Origin: Gemmobacter serpentinus
GTDB taxonomy: Bacteria > Pseudomonadota > Alphaproteobacteria > Rhodobacterales > Rhodobacteraceae
NCBI RefSeq assembly: GCF_008973825.1
Contig: NZ_WCHR01000012.1
Span: forward strand, 1 to 64,000
Direction of reading: 5' to 3'
Length of the DNA stretch: 64,000 nt
Under the pieces are notes generated by a model. It ran no database searches and was not told the origin of the DNA. It saw nothing but the letters and a program-made list of their open reading frames with translations. Below, one piece after another: positions 37,762 through 46,352 of the stretch (position 1 is its first letter; each line of letters starts with the position of its first letter). The translations under genes were made by a program, and so were the position numbers.

Positions 37762-40047
37762 ATGAACAAGGCGATTACCGATGGTCTGGTATTGATGCCG
37801 CCACCGTTTTCGGCGGGGCTGGCGCAATGGTCGCGCGAGAATGGCACGCCGGGATCGGCCACCTATGCCGGCGCGGCCAATGCGGCGCTGGTGCCATCAG
37901 ATCAGGATTTTGGGGCCTGTCTGGAATTGCAGAAGACCGAAGCCACGCAGCGCCTGCGCTATATGGGCCAGACCCCAATCGAGCCGGGGCTTTACCTCCG
38001 CATCTCGGTCCGGGTGAAGGCGGTGGCGGGCAATCTGCCTGCGGTGCGGATCGCGGCCTATGCCGCGCGCGCCAATGGCACACAGGTCAGCGTGCCAAGC
38101 ACCTCTGCCTCTGTGGATCTGACCAGCTATGGCGAGATCGTCACCATCTCGGCCATTGTTGGCTCTGGCAGCCGTCAGGGCGTAACGCTGCCCTGGGGGA
38201 TCGAGCCGGTCTATGGCCATTTCGGCATTGACCTGACCGGGCCGAATGGCGGCACGCTGCGCATCGACAATGTGATGATCGAGGATGTAACCGAAATCTT
38301 TCACCGCAAGATGATCGATGTGGTCGATGTCCGCGACTATGGCGCGGTCGGCAATGGCAGCACCAATGATGTCGCAGCCTTTGCCGCCGCCGATGCGGCC
38401 GCCAATGGCCGCACGGTGCTGATTTCAGCCGGGAATTACCGGCTGAATTCCAGCTTTACCTTCAACAATGCGGTGCGGTTCGAGGGGCGGATCTCGATGC
38501 CTGCCTCCGCGCGGCTGACCTGCACCCGCAATTACGATCTGGATACCTATGCGGCGGCTTTCGAGAATGAGCTGGAGGGGTTCAAGCGCGGGCTGCAGAC
38601 CCTGTTCTATTTCACCGATCACGTCGTTTTCAACCTGTCGGGGCGCAAGGTCGACCTGACCGAGCCGCTGGATGTGGCGGCGCTGACCGGGCTGACCAGC
38701 CTGACCAGCCGCCGGGTGTTGACCAATGGCCAGATCGGTGCGGCCTCGTCTTCCGCATGGAACAATGACAGCGTGACCTCGACCGCGACCTATAGCACCG
38801 GCACGCCGACGCGGCTCAGCGGGGTGACCAATGTCGCGGCGATCCCCATTGGCGCGCGTGTCAGCGGCACGGGCGTGGGGCGCGAGGTCTATGTGGTGGG
38901 CAAAAGCGTCGGCGCCCAGACCGTGACGCTGAGCCAGCCGCTTTGGGGCGGGGCGGGCACCCGCACCTATACATTCACCCGTTACAAATACCTGCTGGAC
39001 TTCTCGGGCTTCGACAATCTGGCACGGTTCGAGATCACCGATATCGACTTCAACTGTGCAGGGCGCGCAAGCGGCATCATGCTGGCCACCGCCGGGCTGA
39101 CCTTCCGGGTGGCCGATTGCGTCTTTACCGGGCCAAAGGATCGCGCGATCACCTCCATCGGACTGGGCTGTGCGGGGATGATCATCGATCAGTGCCAGTT
39201 CCTGTCGAACGAGCAGGCCATCGCGGCCCAGAACCGCAGCACGATTGCCATCAATGCCAATGCCAACGATCTGAAACTGCGCGACAACCGGGTGGTGCGC
39301 TTTGCGCATTTCGCCGTGCTGGCGGGCGGCGGCAATATGGTGATCGGCAATCACTTCTTTCAGGGCGATGACGAGACCGACGGGCTGCGTCAGGCCGGGA
39401 TCGTCTTCACCAATACCAACGGGCGTTCGATTGTCTCGGACAACTATGTCGACAATTGCTGGCTGGAAGTATCCAACGAACACGAACCTGCGCCGGGCTT
39501 TTCTTCCGGGTTTTCGTTTGGCGGGCTGTCGATCACTTCGAACCACTTCATGTGCACCAATGTGGCACCCTCGTTCCGCTGGCTGGTGATGCGACCGCGC
39601 GGGCCGGGACATTTTCTCAACGGGCTTTCGGTCACGGGCAATGTCTTCCGCGCCGTGAATGGGGCCGTTGATCGGGCGGAAAAGGTCGATACCACCCAGG
39701 CGGGGCTGGACCATGACCGGGCCCGCAACGTGATCTTTCAGGGCAATATCTTTCATGGGGTGAGCACGATCTGCCAGAACCCGCTGACGGTCAGCCATAC
39801 CCAGAACACCGCATCGGCGACGTGGACGGTTGATGCGGCGGACCTGCTGCCCTTTGGTGGCAAGCCGCTGAGCGCGGTTTCGGTGCTGCCCAAGGGGGCC
39901 TTGCGCAACAGCGGCAACAATATCGTCTATCCGGGTCTCTATGCGATCGCGGCCACCGGAAGTTCCGACAAGATGGTTGAGCTCAAGTGGCAGGAGAGTG
40001 TGCGCGGCGTGGCGCTGGTCACCCTGCGCAGCGATACGCCGCAATAG
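37762..40047 (+). CDS. Large right-handed beta-helix (pectate lyase 3 / GH28-related) protein
   Basis: A 761-residue protein. The first 190 residues form a beta-rich module (GLYLRISVRVKAVAGNLPAVRIAAYAA, GHFGIDLTGPNGGTLRIDNVMIED) like a carbohydrate-binding jelly roll. VVDVRDYGAVGNGSTNDVAAFAAADAA at about 190-217 is the entry motif of the pectate_lyase_3 family. Parallel beta-helix rungs then run to about 690 (FEITDIDFNCAGRASGIML, GMIIDQCQFLSNEQAIAAQ, VIGNHFFQGDDETDGLRQAGIVF). No classical signal peptide is present, so export, if any, is by another route. Similar proteins occur in phage tail spikes and in exopolysaccharide loci, but no such genes are adjacent. It is followed by its own terminator. 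Confidence 0.82.
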   Translation: MNKAITDGLVLMPPPFSAGLAQWSRENGTPGSATYAGAANAALVPSDQDFGACLELQKTEATQRLRYMGQTPIEPGLYLRISVRVKAVAGNLPAVRIAAYAARANGTQVSVPSTSASVDLTSYGEIVTISAIVGSGSRQGVTLPWGIEPVYGHFGIDLTGPNGGTLRIDNVMIEDVTEIFHRKMIDVVDVRDYGAVGNGSTNDVAAFAAADAAANGRTVLISAGNYRLNSSFTFNNAVRFEGRISMPASARLTCTRNYDLDTYAAAFENELEGFKRGLQTLFYFTDHVVFNLSGRKVDLTEPLDVAALTGLTSLTSRRVLTNGQIGAASSSAWNNDSVTSTATYSTGTPTRLSGVTNVAAIPIGARVSGTGVGREVYVVGKSVGAQTVTLSQPLWGGAGTRTYTFTRYKYLLDFSGFDNLARFEITDIDFNCAGRASGIMLATAGLTFRVADCVFTGPKDRAITSIGLGCAGMIIDQCQFLSNEQAIAAQNRSTIAINANANDLKLRDNRVVRFAHFAVLAGGGNMVIGNHFFQGDDETDGLRQAGIVFTNTNGRSIVSDNYVDNCWLEVSNEHEPAPGFSSGFSFGGLSITSNHFMCTNVAPSFRWLVMRPRGPGHFLNGLSVTGNVFRAVNGAVDRAEKVDTTQAGLDHDRARNVIFQGNIFHGVSTICQNPLTVSHTQNTASATWTVDAADLLPFGGKPLSAVSVLPKGALRNSGNNIVYPGLYAIAATGSSDKMVELKWQESVRGVALVTLRSDTPQ

Positions 40048-40070
40048 GCGGCACAGATCGTTGATCCATC

Positions 40071-40098
40071 GGGGCGTCCGGCAACGGGCGCCCTTTTG
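40071..40098 (+). terminator. Terminator after the beta-helix gene
   Basis: GGGCGtCCG, loop gcaa, CGGgCGCCC followed by TTTT, 24 nt past the stop codon. A T/G mismatch in the stem would pair as G-U in RNA. Confidence 0.82.
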
Positions 40099-40596
40099 TC
40101 ATTTCACCTGCTCGGGCGTCAGGCGGAAGGCGCGGGCAAAGCCGCCATTGAGCAGGATCGACACCGGATCAAGCCGCATGAAGGCGAAATCGGCAAAGTC
40201 GATATAGAGTTTGGCCTTGGGATGGGTCGTCAGCCAGTGGTCGCGCAGATCGGCATGGACGGCGCTGTCACGCGCGACCAGTGCGGCGCGCACCCGCAGC
40301 ATGAGGCGCGGATGTGTCAGCGGATCGCCCTTTGCCCCTGGCTCTCCCAGCATCAGCGCCGCATCGGGATGGGCCACCAATGCTGCGCGATGGGGCGCAA
40401 GCGACGAGACCAGCGTATGCGGCACCCCCGTGCCATCAAGGCCAAAGGCAATCCGGCTGATCCCGGGCGTGCCGGTCTCCGGGTCGGTCCAGGCAAGCGC
40501 CGCATGGCGTGCGGTTTGCAGGATTTCGCGCGCAAGCGCCACCGCCTCGGCATCGGCGGGTTGCACCGGGTCGCGGGGCATCGGGGTGTCGGTCAT
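40099..40596 (-). CDS. HugZ/pyridoxamine oxidase-like FMN-binding protein
   Basis: A 165-residue split-barrel protein of the PNPOx-like/HugZ group (haem utilisation or general stress proteins). Motifs: AREILQTARHAALAWTDPETGTPGISRIAFG, PHTLVSSLAPHRAALVAHPDAALMLGEPGAKGDPLTHPRLMLRV, and the C-terminal PKAKLYIDFADFAFMRLDPVSILLNGGFARAFRL that matches the HugZ type. The haem-binding role is not demonstrated here. The stop abuts the terminator of the convergent beta-helix gene. Confidence 0.87.
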   Translation of the reverse strand: MTDTPMPRDPVQPADAEAVALAREILQTARHAALAWTDPETGTPGISRIAFGLDGTGVPHTLVSSLAPHRAALVAHPDAALMLGEPGAKGDPLTHPRLMLRVRAALVARDSAVHADLRDHWLTTHPKAKLYIDFADFAFMRLDPVSILLNGGFARAFRLTPEQVK

Positions 40597-41100
40597 GGCA
40601 GGCCTTTGTTCGGTGGGCACTGCGATTGACACTGGCCGACGCAGCCCTTTGCTCATGAGGCAATCGCTACAGGTGCGAGATGGCCGAAACAAGATCGCGC
40701 TTTGCAGCAGCCGCCAAAGCCGTGATGCGGCAAAGCCTGTTTCTGCCCAAGCTCGAGACCGTCTTGCGCGCGCGCAGCGCTGGTGCTGATTCGCCGCGGC
40801 ATCTTCATCCGGTGGTTGTGTCTTCGCCCCGCGGCCGCCCGGATAGCGCGACGGGCCCCGGCTTTACCTGCCCGGCCCAAGGGGCATATCGGCTAGCGCA
40901 TTGAAAACGCTTGTCATCCTGATCACAAAGTTTTCACAATTTACTAATTTCCATATTCTCCAGTCAATGAATTTACAGAAAAAATCAATCAACATAAGGG
41001 GTTACGCAAACTGTAAGAAATAGTTTACAGTGATCTCAGGGATGGAGCGTCCCCGCCCTGTGACGGCGGGGGCCGAGACTGTATGAGGGGGAGAGAGATC
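40597..41100. other. Upstream region of acs, AT-rich near the gene
   Basis: 504 bp. The left two thirds are GC-rich and contain a doubtful 74-codon frame on the plus strand (40680-40904, MAETRSRFAAAAKAVM...) with no recognisable homology or good ribosome-binding site. The right part (about 40905-41035) is conspicuously AT-rich compared with everything around it and should hold the acs promoter. It includes the inverted repeat listed at 41010-41031. Confidence 0.6.
41010..41031. promoter_or_regulatory. Inverted repeat in the acs upstream region
   Basis: ACTGTAA-gaaatagt-TTACAGT, a perfect 7-bp inverted repeat, lies 70 bp before the acs ATG within the AT-rich stretch. It is a likely binding site for a dimeric regulator of the operon. 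I cannot name the protein. Confidence 0.5.
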
Positions 41101-43068
41101 ATGACCCAGCAGCCCGCCGAAACGGCACCGACCGTGCGTGATGTGCCGGAAGGATATGGCAAGGCCCATGCGGATACCGCCAAATATCGCGCGATGTATA
41201 ATGAGTCGATTGATGACCCTGATGCGTTCTGGGCGCGCGAAGGGCAGCGGCTGGATTGGATCAAACCCTATAGCCGGGTGAAGAACACCGACTTCACCTA
41301 TGGCAAGGTTTCGATCAAATGGTTTGAAGATGGCGTGCTGAACGCCAGCGTGAACTGCATCGACCGCCATCTGAAGGATCGCGCATTGCAGACCGCGATC
41401 ATCTTTGAGCCCGATGATCCGAAGACCCCGGCGCAGCACATCACCTATAAGGAACTGTCCGAAAAGGTGAACCGCTTCGCCAACGTCCTGCTCAGCCAGG
41501 GTGTGATGCGCGGCGACCGCGTGGTGATCTATCTGCCGATGATCCCCGAAGCCGCCTATGCCATGCTGGCCTGCGCCCGGATCGGCGCGATCCATTCCAT
41601 CGTCTTTGCGGGCTTCTCGCCCGATGCGCTGGCGAACCGCATCAATGATTGCGGCGCGAAGCTGGTGATTACTGCCGATAGCGCCCCGCGTGGTGGCAAG
41701 CGCACGCCGCTGAAATCCAACACCGATGCGGCGCTGCTGCATTGCTCCGACAAGGTGCGCTGCCTTGTGGTGAAGCATACCGGCGATCAGACCAGCTGGA
41801 TCGATGGCCGCGATGTCGATGTGAAGCTGCTGATGGATATGGTCAGCCCGGAATGCCCGCCGCGCCCGATGAATGCGGAAGATCCGCTGTTCATCCTTTA
41901 TACCTCCGGCTCCACCGGCAAGCCGAAGGGCGTGGTCCATACAACCGGCGGCTATCTGGTCTATGCCGCGATGACGCATCAATACACTTTCGACTATCAG
42001 GATGGCGATGTCTTCTGGTGCACGGCGGATGTGGGTTGGGTCACCGGCCACAGCTATATCGTCTATGGCCCGCTGGCCAATGGCGCGACGACCATCATGT
42101 TCGAGGGCGTGCCGACCTTCCCCGATGCGGGCCGCTTCTGGGAAGTTTGCGAAAAGCATGGCGTGACCCAGTTCTACACCGCGCCGACCGCGATCCGCAG
42201 CCTGATGGGCATGGGCGCCGAGTGGGTCGAGAAATACGATCTCAGCAAGTTGCGCATCCTGGGTTCGGTCGGCGAGCCGATCAACCCCGAGGCCTGGACC
42301 TGGTATGACAAGCATGTCGGCAAGGGCAAATGCCCCATCGTCGACACCTTCTGGCAGACCGAAACCGGCGGTCATATGATCACGCCGCTGCCCTATGCCA
42401 CCCCCACCAAACCCGGATCGGCCACGCTGCCCTTCTTCGGTGTGAAGCCGGTCGTGCTGGACCCATCCAGCGCCAAGCGCCAGGATGAGGTGGAAACGGA
42501 AGGCGTGCTCTGCATCTCCGACAGCTGGCCGGGGCAGATGCGCACCCTTTGGGGCGATCATGACCGCTTCCAGGAAGCCTATTTCTCGCAATATCGCGGC
42601 TATTACTTCACCGGCGACGGCTGCCGCCGCGACAAGGACGGCTATCTGTGGATCACGGGCCGCGTCGATGACGTGATCAACGTTTCGGGCCATCGCATGG
42701 GCACGGCCGAAGTGGAATCGGCGTTGGTGGCTCATGCTTCGGTCGCCGAGGCCGCAGTGGTGGGCTTCCCGCATGACATCAAGGGGCAGGGCATCTACGC
42801 CTATGTCACCCTGATGAACGGGATCGAGCCCTCGGAAGAGCTGCGCAAGGATCTGGTGAAATGGGTCCGCACCGAGATCGGCCCGATTGCCAGCCCCGAT
42901 GTCATCCAGTGGTCGCCCGGCTTGCCGAAAACCCGCTCGGGCAAGATCATGCGCCGCATCCTGCGCAAGATCGCCGAGAATGACTTTGGCAGCCTTGGCG
43001 ATACCTCGACCCTTGCCGATCCTTCGGTGGTCGATGACCTGATCGCCAACCGCGCGATCAAGGGGTGA
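41101..43068 (+). CDS. acs: Acetyl-CoA synthetase
   Basis: A 655-residue AMP-forming acetyl-CoA synthetase: acetate + ATP + CoA to acetyl-CoA + AMP + PPi. The adenylation P-loop [15 protein letters not shown] is at about residue 266, [18 protein letters not shown] follows, and [22 protein letters not shown] is the hinge region. [16 protein letters not shown] near residue 615 holds the catalytic Lys that protein acetylases modify in the family. GGGGGAGAG precedes the ATG at 41101. The adk gene starts 3 bp after its stop, so AMP made by this enzyme has a dedicated kinase encoded on the same message. Confidence 0.97.
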   Translation: MTQQPAETAPTVRDVPEGYGKAHADTAKYRAMYNESIDDPDAFWAREGQRLDWIKPYSRVKNTDFTYGKVSIKWFEDGVLNASVNCIDRHLKDRALQTAIIFEPDDPKTPAQHITYKELSEKVNRFANVLLSQGVMRGDRVVIYLPMIPEAAYAMLACARIGAIHSIVFAGFSPDALANRINDCGAKLVITADSAPRGGKRTPLKSNTDAALLHCSDKVRCLVVKHTGDQTSWIDGRDVDVKLLMDMVSPECPPRPMNAEDPLFILYTSGSTGKPKGVVHTTGGYLVYAAMTHQYTFDYQDGDVFWCTADVGWVTGHSYIVYGPLANGATTIMFEGVPTFPDAGRFWEVCEKHGVTQFYTAPTAIRSLMGMGAEWVEKYDLSKLRILGSVGEPINPEAWTWYDKHVGKGKCPIVDTFWQTETGGHMITPLPYATPTKPGSATLPFFGVKPVVLDPSSAKRQDEVETEGVLCISDSWPGQMRTLWGDHDRFQEAYFSQYRGYYFTGDGCRRDKDGYLWITGRVDDVINVSGHRMGTAEVESALVAHASVAEAAVVGFPHDIKGQGIYAYVTLMNGIEPSEELRKDLVKWVRTEIGPIASPDVIQWSPGLPKTRSGKIMRRILRKIAENDFGSLGDTSTLADPSVVDDLIANRAIKG

Positions 43069-43071
43069 GCC

Positions 43072-43761
43072 ATGCATGACACGGCCGCATCTGCGCAGAC
43101 CAAACCCGCCGTCCTGATCCTGCTTGGCCCCCCTGGGGCCGGCAAGGGCACCCAGGCCCGGATGCTGGAAGAGGATTTCGGTCTGGTCCAGCTGTCGACG
43201 GGTGACCTGCTGCGCGCGGCCGTGGCGGCGGGCACCGAGGCAGGCAAACAAGCCAAGGCGGTGATGGAGGCGGGGCAGCTGGTCTCTGACGAGATCGTGC
43301 TGGCCATCCTGAAGGACCGCATGGCCGAGCCCGATGTGGCGCGCGGCATCATCCTGGACGGCTTTCCCCGCACGGCGGGGCAGGCGGCGGCGCTGGATCT
43401 GCTGCTGGCCGAGGCCGGGCAGGGCGTCACCGCCGCCATCAGCCTTGAGGTTGATGACGAGGCGATGGTGGGCCGGGTGTCGGGCCGCTACACCTGCGCC
43501 TGCGGCGAAGGCTATCACGACACGTTCAAGAAACCCGCTGTGGCGGGGGTTTGTGACAAATGCGGCGGCACCGGCTTCAAGCGGCGTGCCGACGACAATG
43601 CCGAAACGGTGCGCGAACGGCTTGGTGCCTATCACGCCCAGACGGCGCCGCTGATTGCGCATTATGACGGCCTGGGGGTTCTGCAACGGATCGATGCGAT
43701 GGGGGCCATCGCCGATATCCGCGCAGGGCTTGCCGTCATCGTGGGGCGCGTCACGGCATGA
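43072..43761 (+). CDS. adk: Adenylate kinase, zinc-LID type with altered finger
   Basis: A 229-residue adenylate kinase (AMP + ATP to 2 ADP). P-loop GPPGAGKGTQ is at residues 19-28, after a 14-residue N-terminal extension not seen in typical Adk. STGDLLRAAV and LDGFPRT are the AMP site. The long LID has four cysteines at 142, 144, 161 and 164. In zinc-type Adk the first pair is normally Cys-x2-Cys, whereas here it is Cys-Ala-Cys, one residue short. Zinc binding may be changed or lost. Alphaproteobacteria normally carry adk in the ribosomal protein operon after secY, so this is probably a second copy dedicated to acs. Confidence 0.93.
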   Translation: MHDTAASAQTKPAVLILLGPPGAGKGTQARMLEEDFGLVQLSTGDLLRAAVAAGTEAGKQAKAVMEAGQLVSDEIVLAILKDRMAEPDVARGIILDGFPRTAGQAAALDLLLAEAGQGVTAAISLEVDDEAMVGRVSGRYTCACGEGYHDTFKKPAVAGVCDKCGGTGFKRRADDNAETVRERLGAYHAQTAPLIAHYDGLGVLQRIDAMGAIADIRAGLAVIVGRVTA

Positions 43762-43889
43762 GGGGAGGCCACGCCCGGCCCCGGACAGAGGGGCTGGGCG
43801 CGGTTGCTTGGAAGGGGAGCGGCCCGCAGCCAGCGGGTCGATAAAAACGCCGGCAGGCAATGCCGGTCGAACACGGAGGAGGAGGCCAC

Positions 43890-45665
43890 ATGGCTTATAC
43901 GACCCCCGACGCGGCGGCACGTTCGCGTCCAATGACGGCAGAGGAAAAGAAGGTCATCATGGCCTCCTCGGCCGGCACGATCTTCGAATGGTATGACTTC
44001 TACCTTTACGGCTCGCTGGCCGCGATCATCGGCGCGCAGTTCTTCACGCCCTTCCCCGAAGCCACCCGCAACGTGTTTGCGCTGCTGGCCTTCGCGGCAG
44101 GCTTCATCGTGCGCCCGTTCGGCGCGCTGGTCTTCGGGGCCCTGGGCGACCTGGTCGGCCGGAAATACACCTTCCTGATGACCATCCTCATCATGGGCTT
44201 TTCGACCTTCATCGTCGGCATCCTGCCCAGCTATCACAGCTGGGGTGTCGCGGCTCCGATCATCCTGATCGTTCTGCGCATGTTGCAGGGTCTGGCGCTT
44301 GGCGGCGAATATGGCGGTGCGGCGGTCTATGTGGCCGAACATGCGCCGCAAAATCAGCGCGGCTATTTCACCGCCTTCATCCAGACCACGGCGACGCTGG
44401 GCCTTCTGCTCTCGCTCATCGTGATCCTGCTGGTACAGGGCTATGTGAACGGCAACTACCCGGAACAGCCGGTGCTTGACGCGGCCAGCCAGCCGGTCAT
44501 GAATCCCGATGGCACCGCCGCGATGATGAAGGCCTTCAACGCCTGGGGCTGGCGGATCCCGTTCATCGGCTCGATCGCGCTGCTGCTCGTGTCGCTTTAC
44601 ATCCGTCTGACCATGAATGAATCCCCCGCCTTCAAGAAGATGAAGGAAGAGGGTTCGGCCTCCAAGGCGCCGCTGCGTGAAGCCTTCGGCAACTGGAAAA
44701 ACGGCAAGATCGCCCTGATCGCGCTGTTCGGCCTCACCGCCGGTCAGGCCGTGGTCTGGTATTCGGGCCAGTTCTACGCGCTGTTCTATGTGCAGAACGT
44801 GATCAAGGTCGACAGCTTCTCGGCCAACGTGTTTGTGGCCTGGTCGCTGATCCTCGGCACCTATGGCTTCATCTTCTTCGGCCGCCTGTCGGACCGTATC
44901 GGCCGCAAGCCGATCATCCTGGGCGGCTGCCTGATCGCGGCGCTGACCTACTTCCCGGTGTTCGGCTTCCTCACCAAAACCGCGAACCCGATGCTCTATC
45001 ATGCGCATCAGACCGCGATCACCGTGACCGCCGATCCGGCTGACTGCTCGTTCCAGTTCAACCCGGTGGGCACCGCGAAGTTCACCAATTCCTGCGACAT
45101 CATCAAAGCCGGTCTGACCGCACGTTCCGCAAATTCGGAAACGGTCGAGGCTGCTGCCGGCACCCTGGCTTCGGTCAAGGTCGGCGAGACGGTGATCCAG
45201 GGCTATTCCGGCACCGCAGCTGATGCGGCTGACCAGAAGAAGCGTTTCGACACCGAGCTGAACGACGCGCTGAGCGCCGCGGGCTACCCGGTTGCCGGTC
45301 AGCCGAACGAAACCGTGGCGGTGGCGCAGAACTTCTTCGACATCTTCACGGCGCAGAAACTGACCATCATCCTCACGCTGACCTATCTCATCGTGCTGGT
45401 GACCATGGTTTACGGTCCGATCGCCGCGATGCTGGTCGAGTTGTATCCGACCCGGATCCGCTATTCCGGCCTGTCGCTGCCCTACCATATCGGCAATGGC
45501 TGGTTCGGTGGCCTGCTGCCCGCGACCGCCTTCGCGATCTCGGCCCAGTCCGGCAATATCTATGCGGGTCTGTGGTATGCGATCGTTGTCGCCCTGATGA
45601 CGGTGGTGATCGGGACGCTGTTTGTGCCGGGCAACACCCACAAGAAAGACATCTTCGCGGATTGA
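43890..45665 (+). CDS. MFS metabolite:H+ symporter with large extramembrane insertion
   Basis: A 591-residue transporter of the MHS (metabolite:H+ symporter) branch of the major facilitator superfamily. SSAGTIFEWYDFYLYGSLAA at the first helix, ALGDLVGRKYTFLMT, and GLALGGEYGGAAVYVAEHAP are the MHS motifs. An extra segment of about 120 residues (about 365-485) between late helices, with two cysteines (PADCSFQF, TNSCDII) and a helical stretch, makes it longer than the usual 430-450. GGAGGAGG precedes the ATG at 43890. Position after acs-adk suggests uptake of acetate or another short carboxylate; this is inferred from context. Confidence 0.88.
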   Translation: MAYTTPDAAARSRPMTAEEKKVIMASSAGTIFEWYDFYLYGSLAAIIGAQFFTPFPEATRNVFALLAFAAGFIVRPFGALVFGALGDLVGRKYTFLMTILIMGFSTFIVGILPSYHSWGVAAPIILIVLRMLQGLALGGEYGGAAVYVAEHAPQNQRGYFTAFIQTTATLGLLLSLIVILLVQGYVNGNYPEQPVLDAASQPVMNPDGTAAMMKAFNAWGWRIPFIGSIALLLVSLYIRLTMNESPAFKKMKEEGSASKAPLREAFGNWKNGKIALIALFGLTAGQAVVWYSGQFYALFYVQNVIKVDSFSANVFVAWSLILGTYGFIFFGRLSDRIGRKPIILGGCLIAALTYFPVFGFLTKTANPMLYHAHQTAITVTADPADCSFQFNPVGTAKFTNSCDIIKAGLTARSANSETVEAAAGTLASVKVGETVIQGYSGTAADAADQKKRFDTELNDALSAAGYPVAGQPNETVAVAQNFFDIFTAQKLTIILTLTYLIVLVTMVYGPIAAMLVELYPTRIRYSGLSLPYHIGNGWFGGLLPATAFAISAQSGNIYAGLWYAIVVALMTVVIGTLFVPGNTHKKDIFAD

Positions 45666-45689
45666 TCTGCACGATGTCCTGACATGCGA

Positions 45690-45722
45690 CGGGCCGGGGG
45701 AAACCCCGGCCCGTTTGCTTTG
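45690..45722 (+). terminator. Terminator after the acs-adk-symporter operon
   Basis: GGGCCGGGG, loop gaaa, CCCCGGCCC followed by GTTTGCTTTGTG. It lies 26 nt beyond the symporter stop. The stem is perfect with a stable GNRA-type loop. Confidence 0.9.
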
Positions 45723-45738
45723 TGTCTTGGATGTGTAA

Positions 45739-45762
45739 GCCTGCCTGCCTGCCTGCCTGCCT
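45739..45762. repeat. GCCT tetranucleotide microsatellite (6 units)
   Basis: Six perfect GCCT units are followed by degenerate ones (GACT GCCT GGCT). They lie between the acs operon terminator and the next convergent gene. No coding frame crosses them. Confidence 0.85.
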
Positions 45763-45921
45763 GACTGCCTGGCTGACCGCCCGTATGATTGGCGGCGCGA
45801 CAACCTCGCTGGTCTCGGCCCGGCACCAAGCTAAACCGCCTACAGCCTTGCGCCGGGGCGTTCCCCCTGCCCGCAGTGATCCGGGGTGCCTGATCCCCGG
45901 ATCGATCCGCCCTTGCGCGCT

Positions 45922-46200
45922 TTACCCCCTGAGACGCAGATAAAGCGTCCAGACCCCCAGCACGATGCCGGTCAGGATCGCGGTGGAAACAAGGCCAAGC
46001 CCGATCTCGGTGGCCATCGGCAGCCCGCTTTGCCCCTGACGCGTCACCGGCAGGATGACGGCGATGAAGACGATCCCGGCCAGCAGCGGGATCAGCGCCC
46101 CGGTCGCGGCGCGCTGGCGCTGCATCGTATAGACAAGCCCGATCACCAGACCGATGCGGAACACGTCGGTCAATTGTCCGAACAGGATATCTGCGCTCAT
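45922..46200 (-). CDS. Small three-helix membrane protein, function unknown
   Basis: A protein of 92 residues. Hydrophobic segments are [31 protein letters not shown] and [23 protein letters not shown]. No family recognised. The strong GGAGGGA before the ATG at 46200 argues that it is real; the frame is open further upstream to 46266. It is divergent from aroA, with about 150 bp shared between them. Confidence 0.7.
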   Translation of the reverse strand: MSADILFGQLTDVFRIGLVIGLVYTMQRQRAATGALIPLLAGIVFIAVILPVTRQGQSGLPMATEIGLGLVSTAILTGIVLGVWTLYLRLRG

Positions 46201-46352
46201 TCCGTCCCTCCTTTGTTGTGTTTCGGCATAGCTTGGCCGGCGTCTGCGGTCCAGCAATCTGGCCACCTGCGCCGCCAGATTGCGCCCCGCAGGGCTGGAC
46301 CCGGCCGCCCGCTTGCGCTAACGCGGAAGCGACAGAATTTCAGGGGGATCGC

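Noticed and set aside
37762-40047. The beta-helix gene as evidence of a prophage tail spike
   Set aside because: No phage structural, lysis, integrase or portal genes occur on either side, and base composition matches the surroundings.
40905-40950. FNR- or CRP-like box (TTGTCATCCTGATCACAA) near acs
   Set aside because: Only the outer TTGT/ACAA are symmetrical; the match to TTGAT-N4-ATCAA or TGTGA-N6-TCACA is too weak to call.
41002-43932. A 976-codon open frame on the minus strand opposite acs and adk
   Set aside because: Antisense shadow of two genes with complete active-site motifs; no ribosome-binding site or domain structure.
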